Below are positions 32,882-38,572 of a DNA stretch of 38,572 nt, one piece after another. How positions within the stretch are numbered: position 1 is the stretch's first letter; every line of letters starts with the position of its first letter. Location: NCBI GenBank assembly GCA_943329925.2, contig CALQFT020000013.1, forward strand, positions 1-38,572, given 5' to 3'. The notes under the pieces were generated by a model that searched no databases, was not told the origin of the DNA, and saw nothing but the letters and a program-made list of their open reading frames with translations. Made by a program: the position numbers and the translations under genes. Source of the DNA: Opitutus sp. GAS368 (lineage in GTDB: Bacteria > Verrucomicrobiota > Verrucomicrobiia > Chthoniobacterales > Chthoniobacteraceae).

Positions 32882-33844
32882 ATGAGTACCCTTTCCCAGC
32901 TCGAACAACTCAAGCAATTCACCAAGGTCGTCGCCGATACGGGCGATTTTGAGTCCATGCGTGAATTCAAACCCCAGGATGCGACCACTAATCCGTCCTT
33001 GATTCTCCAGGCTGCCACCAACCCCAAGTACAGCCCCATTTTGGATTCGGCTATTGCCGATCGTAAAAATAGCGGCCTTACCGGAGCCAAACAGCTCGAT
33101 GACATCATCGACCATATCCTCATCGCCTTTGGGTTGGAGATTTTGAAAATCGTCCCCGGCCGCGTTTCCACCGAAACCGACGCTCGCCTCTCTTTCGACG
33201 TCGTCGGGACGGTGGCCAAGGCACGGCAGTTGATTGCATTGTATGAAAAGGCGGGCATCTCCAGAGACCGCGTGTTGATCAAAATCGCGTCCACTTGGGA
33301 AGGTATCAAGGCCGCAGAAATCGTTCAGAAAGAAGGCATTCATTGCAATCTTACGCTTCTTTTCTCCCTGCCTCAGGCCGTGGCTTGTGCGGAAGCTAAA
33401 GTGCAGCTGATTTCTCCTTTCGTGGGCCGAATCTATGATTGGTACAAGAATGCCAACAAGCGGGATTACACGGGCGCGGAAGATCCAGGGGTGCAGTCGG
33501 TTGCAACCATTTTTAACTACTACAAACATTTCGGTCACGAGACGGAAGTCATGGGGGCGAGCTTCCGCAATGTTTCTCAGATTGTTGAGTTGGCGGGGAG
33601 TGATTTGCTGACCATTTCGCCTGATTTACTCGCGAAATTGGCCGCCTCCACGGAGCCTGTGGTGCGGAAACTCGACGTGGCTGCCGCTAAGGCTGCCCAT
33701 GTGGAAAAAATGCACCTTGATGAGAAAGCGTTCCGCTTCTTGTTCAACGAAGACGCAATGGCTACGGAAAAAACTGCCGAAGGCATCCGGAAGTTTGCGG
33801 CAGACATCGTTAAACTGGAGCACGCGGTGGCCTCTCACCTGTAA
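32882..33844 (+). CDS. tal: Transaldolase
   Basis: Pentose phosphate pathway enzyme of 320 residues, typical of the TalB-type subfamily. The N-terminus ([23 protein letters not shown]) and [10 protein letters not shown] are classical. The Schiff-base lysine lies in [16 protein letters not shown], and [17 protein letters not shown] and '[13 protein letters not shown]' are conserved. It transfers a dihydroxyacetone unit from sedoheptulose 7-phosphate to glyceraldehyde 3-phosphate. It starts 57 bases after lpdA and is followed by a terminator. Confidence 0.96.
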   Translation: MSTLSQLEQLKQFTKVVADTGDFESMREFKPQDATTNPSLILQAATNPKYSPILDSAIADRKNSGLTGAKQLDDIIDHILIAFGLEILKIVPGRVSTETDARLSFDVVGTVAKARQLIALYEKAGISRDRVLIKIASTWEGIKAAEIVQKEGIHCNLTLLFSLPQAVACAEAKVQLISPFVGRIYDWYKNANKRDYTGAEDPGVQSVATIFNYYKHFGHETEVMGASFRNVSQIVELAGSDLLTISPDLLAKLAASTEPVVRKLDVAAAKAAHVEKMHLDEKAFRFLFNEDAMATEKTAEGIRKFAADIVKLEHAVASHL

Positions 33845-33867
33845 ATCCTACTGACAGTACATTTGCA

Positions 33868-33899
33868 AAGCCCCAGTCCCTTGCCAGGCTGGGGTTTTT
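33868..33899 (+). terminator. Rho-independent terminator after transaldolase
   Basis: Arms AAGCCCCAG (33868-33876) and CTGGGGTTT (33889-33897, one G-T pair), 12-base loop, ending in a run of five T. It begins 23 bases after the stop. Confidence 0.8.
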
Positions 33900-34104
33900 G
33901 CTTTGTGCGTCTCTCTCCTTTTCGCTAAGGGCTTCAAGCCGAAGTCCTAAGTTCTGGATTCAACGCGATGCGGGTTACAGACCGCTGGGAATTCCGGCTC
34001 ACGCGGGGTAGCTTTTTTAGATCTCATTTCCCATGGATCGGCACGAACGCCCCGCCAGCCTCAAGCTTTCTTCCCCGGCCCGCCAAGAGTTGACTCGTTC
34101 TCTC

Positions 34105-35388
34105 ATGGTTTACCGGCTTGCTCTTCCGTTTGCCGCGGCGCTGCTGTTGCCGGGTCTTTTGCGGCGTATGTTTCGCCGGGGAAATTTTCAGGCGGGATTT
34201 GGCCAACGTTTAGGACGGTTTGAACCGGGAGACTTTGCGCGGCTTAAAAGTCGACGCTGGCTTTGGATTCGTTCCATCAGTGTGGGCGAAACACTTGTGG
34301 CGTTGAAGCTTGCCCGCGCCCTGAAGGCGGAAGTCCCGGAATTGTCCATCGTCCTGTCCGTGACGACTTCCACCGGCTACACCCTCGCTACGGCTGCGGC
34401 TGCAGAGTGGTTGTTCCCCATGTACAATCCCGTGGACAGCCAAAGTGCGGTGCGACGAACGCTTGATTTGATACGTCCCCTCGGGCTTTTGCTGGTGGAG
34501 GGCGAAATCTGGCCGAACCTGATGGTGGACTGCCAAGCCCGCGGGATTCCGGTGATGCTCGCTAATGCCAGGCTTTCGCCGAGATCCGCCGGGCGCTTTG
34601 CCAAGTCCAAGCGATGGGTGGCGCCGTTTTTCCAACTTTTGGAGTGGGTAGGCATTCCTGACGAGGAGGATCGTGCGCGTTGGGAAGTCGTGGGAGTAGC
34701 CCCGGAGCGATTGCACCTGACGGGAAGCGTTAAGTTTGATCATGCGGCAAAGGTGGGCTCATGCGTTCCCGCGTTGAGACAACTCCTAAAGGCCTCCGGA
34801 ATGCCCGAGCACGCCCCTCTGTGGGTGGCCGGCAGTACCCATGATGGAGAGGAGTCCTTGTTGGTGGAGTGTTGGAAGCGGTTGCGCCTCCGACATCCGA
34901 CGCTGCGCCTCGCCATTGCTCCCCGGCATGTGGAACGTGTTGCTGGGTTGCTTGCGGAATTAGAGGCCTTGAACGTTTCCGTCGTTCTCCGCAGCGCACT
35001 GCCCACCGCTTCGCCTTGGGATGTCTTATTGGTGGATACCACAGGTGAACTCACCGATTGGTACGCGTTGGCAAGCGTGACTTTCGTTGGCAAAAGCCTC
35101 AGGGCTGCGGGCGGGCAGAACCCTGTCGAACCCGCGCTTGCTGGAAAGGCGGTGGTTTTCGGGCCACACATGGAAAATTTCGAAGCCGTGGTACGGCTGC
35201 TTCTGGCGGCAGATGGCGCGGTTCAGGTGGCGGACGAAACCGCCATGGAGGAAGCCATTTCGTCTCTGCTTGGAAATCCCCTTCGCTGCGAGGCTTTGGG
35301 GGTGAATGCGATGTATGCGCTGCGGGACCATCAGGGCGCAACGGCCCGGACGGTCGAACTCGTTCTGCAGACCTGCCGGGTACGGTAG
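34105..35388 (+). CDS. waaA: 3-deoxy-D-manno-octulosonic acid (Kdo) transferase
   Basis: Inner-membrane-anchored glycosyltransferase that adds Kdo from CMP-Kdo to lipid A precursor, so the cell makes LPS. From ATG 34105 it has 427 residues, the usual length, and starts with the anchor MVYRLALPFAAALLLPGLLR. An in-frame ATG at 34033 would add 24 residues, and neither start has a good ribosome site. Catalytic Glu is in RSISVGETLVALKLAR. LSVTTSTGYTLA, LLVEGEIWPNLM and ANARLSPRSAGRF are family hallmarks. The C-terminal domain has TGSVKFD, VAGSTHDGEE, GGQNPVEPA and GPHMENF. Confidence 0.93.
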   Translation: MVYRLALPFAAALLLPGLLRRMFRRGNFQAGFGQRLGRFEPGDFARLKSRRWLWIRSISVGETLVALKLARALKAEVPELSIVLSVTTSTGYTLATAAAAEWLFPMYNPVDSQSAVRRTLDLIRPLGLLLVEGEIWPNLMVDCQARGIPVMLANARLSPRSAGRFAKSKRWVAPFFQLLEWVGIPDEEDRARWEVVGVAPERLHLTGSVKFDHAAKVGSCVPALRQLLKASGMPEHAPLWVAGSTHDGEESLLVECWKRLRLRHPTLRLAIAPRHVERVAGLLAELEALNVSVVLRSALPTASPWDVLLVDTTGELTDWYALASVTFVGKSLRAAGGQNPVEPALAGKAVVFGPHMENFEAVVRLLLAADGAVQVADETAMEEAISSLLGNPLRCEALGVNAMYALRDHQGATARTVELVLQTCRVR

Positions 35389-35408
35389 GAAAAGCAGCAA
35401 AGGTGGGA

Positions 35409-35426
35409 CGGAAACTCTTGTTTCCG
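35409..35426. repeat. Small hairpin after the Kdo transferase gene
   Basis: Arms CGGAAAC (35409-35415) and GTTTCCG (35420-35426) with a 4-base loop. It is the first of three hairpins in the 210-base gap between the Kdo transferase and the convergent channel gene. Confidence 0.5.
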
Positions 35427-35489
35427 ACATATCCTTCCCGTTCCCAAGGGGGTCTTGGAAACGTCCTAAAAGCCTTGCGATCAGCGAAA

Positions 35490-35509
35490 GGCGAATCCCC
35501 TGATTCGCC
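35490..35509. repeat. Hairpin in the convergent intergenic region
   Basis: Arms GGCGAAT (35490-35496) and ATTCGCC (35503-35509) with a 6-base loop. Confidence 0.5.
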
Positions 35510-35551
35510 CAGCGCAGTTCCTCGGGGTGGGGGGCCACCGTCCGCACCCCC

Positions 35552-35581
35552 GGTTGCGCGTGGAATTCACCACGCGCAACC
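35552..35581. terminator. Bidirectional hairpin between convergent genes
   Basis: Perfect 12-bp arms GGTTGCGCGTGG (35552-35563) and CCACGCGCAACC (35570-35581) around AATTCA, 17 bases from the channel gene's stop. Being symmetrical, it can act for both the Kdo transferase and the channel transcript. No long T-run on either side. Confidence 0.65.
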
Positions 35582-35598
35582 GATGCGCACTTTACTTA

Positions 35599-37077
35599 TT
35601 ACGCGGTGGTCTCTGGACCGGATTCATTCTCAGACTTGGCGGCTTCAGCAGCGGCCTTGGCAGCGGCGAGATCGCGGTCTTCCTTGGTTTTGCGGTTTGC
35701 CGCAGCGCGTTTCTCTGTAATTTCGACGACGTTGCGATCGAAGTCTTCATAACGGGAACGCAACTGGTCGAAGCCGCTTCGGTCTAGAACGTAGACGTCG
35801 CAGTAAGTGGTGGCTTGGACGCTGGCGTTGCGTTTATCCCCAGAGACCAGAGCCATTTCACCGAAAGGCGATCCCGTGGTGAGCCCCGCGACGCGGTGTC
35901 CGTTCACAATGATGTCCACCTCCCCGTTGGTGAGGAAGTACATCCGAGTGCCGAACTCGCCCTCGCGGATGATGTAATCCCCAGGAATATAAGCTTCTGT
36001 GGTCAACATTCCGACGACTTCGCGGATGAAAATTTCCTTCACGCCCTTGAAGAACTCCACCTTCTGCAAAATGTCGTTGTTAAGGAAAACGAGCACATCG
36101 ACGGAAAGGGCGTGCGGTAGAGTGCCGAGGACTTCGGCATCGGACACGTTTTTGCGGGACTCCCAGAGATACTGGTAGTAGTCGCGAACGCGATCCTGCA
36201 TGCCGACGGGCAGCTGCTTAATGCGCATGAATTCATTGATGATTTCATTGCGGCTTTCAAACGCGGCGCGCGCAGCATCGCGGTTGGCGATCAAAACAGG
36301 GATGTTACCGACGATGTATCCGTAGAAGGACACCCCGGCGATCTGTGCGAAAATGGTGAAGATGATCTGCTGGTTGTTGTCCTTCGCCGGGCTGTAATCC
36401 CCGTAACCGATAGTGGTCATCGTCGTGACCGTCCAGTAAAGGGAGCGCAGGTACACCTCAAAGTTGGTAAACTTCCGGGTCTCCGGCTCTGCGATGGTCT
36501 TTTGAACCAACTGTGTCTTTTGGTCATCTTCCCAAACCCAGGCGACTTTCGCGGGCGTGGTATCGATGGAATCTGGCGAGCCACCGGCCCACCACCAGCC
36601 CAAGGCCACTGCGTGCATCGCTTGAATCGCCCAGTATCCCAGCGACATGAGCTGCATCATCGCGCGGGGCAGCTGGAGAATCATTTGGAGATCCGCAAGC
36701 ACCGCGGACACCTTGAACGTTTTGGTCAGGGGAAGCACTCGCAGCAGCAGGAACCAGTCGCTTTCCCAGTGAAAAACGTCCGCAAAATACTCGAATGGAA
36801 TGGCCGCCAAAAGATCCGGAATCATCCACCCACGGGAATAAAGACGCAGCACAGAGCGGAAGTCTTTGACCACCTCCATGCGGTGTTTTTTGGTGCTGGA
36901 AATGTCCAGGAGGAAATCCGTGAACATGATGGAAATCATCACCCAGTAAAACAGATCGTGAACAATCTCACCGGTGCGCATTCGATAAGAAAGCGTCACG
37001 CCGAAAATAAGGTTGGCCGGGACTAGGAAGAGTCCCCAATTGCCGCGGAGTTTACCGTTGTGACTGATGAGAGGCAT
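35599..37077 (-). CDS. Cyclic-nucleotide-gated K+ channel with C-linker (CNG/EAG-like)
   Basis: Six-helix ion channel of 492 residues. A voltage-sensor-like domain covers about residues 15-150, with a weak S4 (LLRVLPLTKTFKVSAVL) carrying few basic residues. The pore helix and selectivity filter are at 215-230 (TVTTMTTIGYGDYSP, GYG at 224-226), giving K+ selectivity. After S6 comes a long linker resembling the eukaryotic C-linker (FMRIKQLPVGMQDRVRDYYQ, then LGTLPHAL). A cyclic-nucleotide-binding domain (about 345-440) follows, with the phosphate cassette GSPFGEMALVSGDKRNASV including E407 and R416. The tail is an Ala/Lys/Glu-rich helix. It belongs with bacterial SthK-type channels. No cyclase is adjacent. 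Confidence 0.9.
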   Translation of the reverse strand: MPLISHNGKLRGNWGLFLVPANLIFGVTLSYRMRTGEIVHDLFYWVMISIMFTDFLLDISSTKKHRMEVVKDFRSVLRLYSRGWMIPDLLAAIPFEYFADVFHWESDWFLLLRVLPLTKTFKVSAVLADLQMILQLPRAMMQLMSLGYWAIQAMHAVALGWWWAGGSPDSIDTTPAKVAWVWEDDQKTQLVQKTIAEPETRKFTNFEVYLRSLYWTVTTMTTIGYGDYSPAKDNNQQIIFTIFAQIAGVSFYGYIVGNIPVLIANRDAARAAFESRNEIINEFMRIKQLPVGMQDRVRDYYQYLWESRKNVSDAEVLGTLPHALSVDVLVFLNNDILQKVEFFKGVKEIFIREVVGMLTTEAYIPGDYIIREGEFGTRMYFLTNGEVDIIVNGHRVAGLTTGSPFGEMALVSGDKRNASVQATTYCDVYVLDRSGFDQLRSRYEDFDRNVVEITEKRAAANRKTKEDRDLAAAKAAAEAAKSENESGPETTA

Positions 37078-37182
37078 AGCGCAGAAGGGTGGATAAATTG
37101 CGCAACGGATGGTAGCACGAACCGCGCCACTGCCGGCCTTCTTCGTAAAAAGACAATGGGTCTTTCTATAAACGGTGCCGCC

Positions 37183-37581
37183 TTAGGGAGAATCCACCAC
37201 ACACACACCGATAGGGAAGAGCGAGGCAAACGCGAGTTTCACATGTTGCAGTGCGAAGGGGATTCCGATGATCGTGAGCGCGCATCCCAGCGCCAAGGTC
37301 AGATGCACTGCGGCCAGATGCCACCCAGCGAAGACCAACCATAGTATATTGCCCAGAAGCCCCCAGCCGCCCGTTCCAAGATCCCCCTGGCCGGTGAATG
37401 CGCGCCGGTTGACGACCTGCCGCCCAAAGGGCCACATCGAAAAAGTTCCCAACATAAAGCAGGCGCGACACCAAGGCAGCCCCACAATACTCAGCGCCAT
37501 CAACACGCCGACCGCATACCAATGGAGGGCGTTCAAGGCCCCACCGCAAAAGAACCAAAGGAGATTGAGAAGGGTCCTCAT
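37183..37581 (-). CDS. yccF: YccF-family inner membrane protein
   Basis: Small membrane protein of 132 residues with two YccF (DUF307) repeats: LLNLLWFFCGGALNALHWYA with SIVGLPWCRACF, and NILWLVFAGWHLAAVHLTLA with TIIGIPFALQHVKLA. Three or four hydrophobic segments are present. Function is unknown in the family. It lies upstream of the channel gene on the same strand with a 105-base gap, so co-transcription is possible. A longer frame starting at 37630 in another phase overlaps it but has no family resemblance. Confidence 0.85.
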   Translation of the reverse strand: MRTLLNLLWFFCGGALNALHWYAVGVLMALSIVGLPWCRACFMLGTFSMWPFGRQVVNRRAFTGQGDLGTGGWGLLGNILWLVFAGWHLAAVHLTLALGCALTIIGIPFALQHVKLAFASLFPIGVCVVDSP

Positions 37582-37641
37582 CCCCGCATTTTAACACATT
37601 AAGATCATCGAGGAAGGGGCCGCATTGCAAAAAACCGTCTT

Positions 37642-38572
37642 TTATTGCCGGCCATGCGTTGCTGGGCCCCTGCGTTTATGCAATTCCAACGCGCAAAGTA
37701 TTATAATTAGCGTTATTAATATCAAAGCAGAGCCACGGAGAAGCATCCGGGTGTTTAGCTGAGCGCCAGCAGCCGCTACTATAACGGCCCCCAATACGTT
37801 CGGAATGACCATTGCTAAATCTAAAAACGAATTGGCCCGTGCATTAAAATCCTGAGGTAAACGCAAGGATACAAAATCAAGCTGACAGGTAATTCGGCCA
37901 AAGAGCAGCGCCCCGTAAACAAAGGCGAAGGCAAATGCCAAAGGTGTGTTGGTCAGTGAAGTCCAAACCGTTAGACTGAAGCCTTCTCCAAGTACTAGAA
38001 GGCGCAGGGCGGCTTCTACTGAAACTCGCTTGAGCGTCGCGGGAATTAATAAGCTGCCCACGGCCCCGCCGATGCCGAAAACACCAAGCAAAAAGCCATA
38101 AGAGGAGGGTTGGAGTTTTAAGATTTCTGTGGTGAAGGGGAGCATCATGGGGATCACAATGCCGAGTGCGGTGCTGGCAAGGATGCAGCGCAGGATGATC
38201 CAAAAGAAATCGGGGCGTGAGCGCACTAGGGCAAGCGCGTCGCGGAGTTCCTGCAGAAATCCGGCATCGGCGGGTGCCTGTATGGGAAGGGAAGGTTGTT
38301 TCGTATTAAGGAGCAAAAGTTTCGAAAGCAATCCCAAGCCGACAAAGTAAGTGGCCAGATCAAAGAGCAGAATCGGGGAAAGGCGTCCGATACTCGCGTA
38401 TAAGAGAGCTCCAGCGATGGGGCCGAAAGCGTGGAGGAAGGCGAAACTGACAGAGAAAAGGGAATTGGCGCGGGCGATGAGGGAGTTGGGCAGGATTTGG
38501 TTCATCAACGCCTGTCGGGTGGGATTAAACATCCCGGAAAAAAATGCCACCCCTCCGTTTCCTAGAATGAGC
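37642..38572 (-). CDS. MFS transporter (EntS-like), 5' end outside window
   Basis: Major facilitator transporter of the MFS_3/EntS group. At least 310 residues are visible, and the frame is open to the right edge of the window, so the true start is beyond it (a GTG at 38550 is probably internal). 'AFFSGMFNPTRQALMNQILP' is the typical segment after helix 3 in this group ('P.R.a.lp.lvp...L..AN.l'), followed by 'ARANSLFSVSFAFLHAFGPIAGALL'. About eight more hydrophobic helices follow and the end is positively charged. These proteins export siderophores, drugs or macrolides; the substrate here is unknown. Confidence 0.82.
   Translation of the reverse strand, partial: LILGNGGVAFFSGMFNPTRQALMNQILPNSLIARANSLFSVSFAFLHAFGPIAGALLYASIGRLSPILLFDLATYFVGLGLLSKLLLLNTKQPSLPIQAPADAGFLQELRDALALVRSRPDFFWIILRCILASTALGIVIPMMLPFTTEILKLQPSSYGFLLGVFGIGGAVGSLLIPATLKRVSVEAALRLLVLGEGFSLTVWTSLTNTPLAFAFAFVYGALLFGRITCQLDFVSLRLPQDFNARANSFLDLAMVIPNVLGAVIVAAAGAQLNTRMLLRGSALILITLIIILCALELHKRRGPATHGRQ

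Noticed and set aside
37149-37165. AAAGAC/GTCTTT hairpin between yccF and the channel gene
   Set aside because: Only six weak base pairs; could be chance.
1-38572. CRISPR arrays, tRNA, rRNA, transposases and att sites
   Set aside because: Looked for by eye on both strands; the only repeats are the short tandem arrays and hairpins listed, with no spacer-repeat structure or transposase-like protein.

Overview
The window reads as a chromosomal segment of a Gram-negative bacterium. It encodes Kdo transferase for LPS, an outer-membrane porin, a lipoprotein, many Sec signal peptides and a menaquinone-type UbiE/MenG methyltransferase. PQQ-type beta-propeller proteins, a DUF6600-like protein, a DUF4139 protein and mostly weak Shine-Dalgarno sites fit Verrucomicrobiota (Opitutaceae-like). 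That placement is inference, because no rRNA or other taxonomic marker is present. No tRNA, rRNA, CRISPR array or intact insertion sequence was seen.

Region 1 (1-10826, + strand) is one tight operon, cut by the left window edge, with several ATGA/TAATG overlaps. It encodes an MFS transporter, an EhpF-like acyl-adenylating enzyme, an EhpG-like aldehyde-dehydrogenase-type reductase, an iron-type alcohol dehydrogenase, an exported beta-propeller protein, a HemN/HemW-like radical SAM enzyme, a chorismate-lyase/flavin-halogenase-like fusion and a second exported beta-propeller protein. The parts suggest chorismate -> 4-hydroxybenzoate -> flavin-dependent halogenation or hydroxylation -> acyl-adenylate -> aldehyde -> benzylic alcohol, followed by export. 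I do not recognise this gene set as a described pathway, and it is the best candidate for a new system here.

Region 2 (10899-16033) holds a TauE/SafE permease and UbiE/MenG (minus strand), a hybrid sensor kinase with receiver domains at both ends, a scar that looks like an RND-pump start fused to a TolC-family end, a YeiH-type putative sulfate exporter, and a small Cys-rich protein coupled to it.

Region 3 (16034-24555) is a phosphate block: porin, pstS, pstC, pstA, pstB, phoU, then a CobW-type GTPase. PstC carries a very large extra segment between its first two membrane helices. Hairpins follow the porin gene and pstS.

Region 4 (24584-31286) holds a DUF4139 protein, a ManA-type phosphomannose isomerase, a zinc alcohol dehydrogenase, an SDR whose catalytic Lys is Arg, a DUF6600-like exported protein and a putative lipoprotein. 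Five unrelated short tandem repeat arrays lie between about 30.37 and 31.39 kb.

Region 5 (31436-38572) is mostly housekeeping: dihydrolipoamide dehydrogenase, transaldolase, Kdo transferase, a cyclic-nucleotide-gated K+ channel with a eukaryote-like C-linker, a YccF protein and a partial EntS-like MFS transporter running off the right edge.
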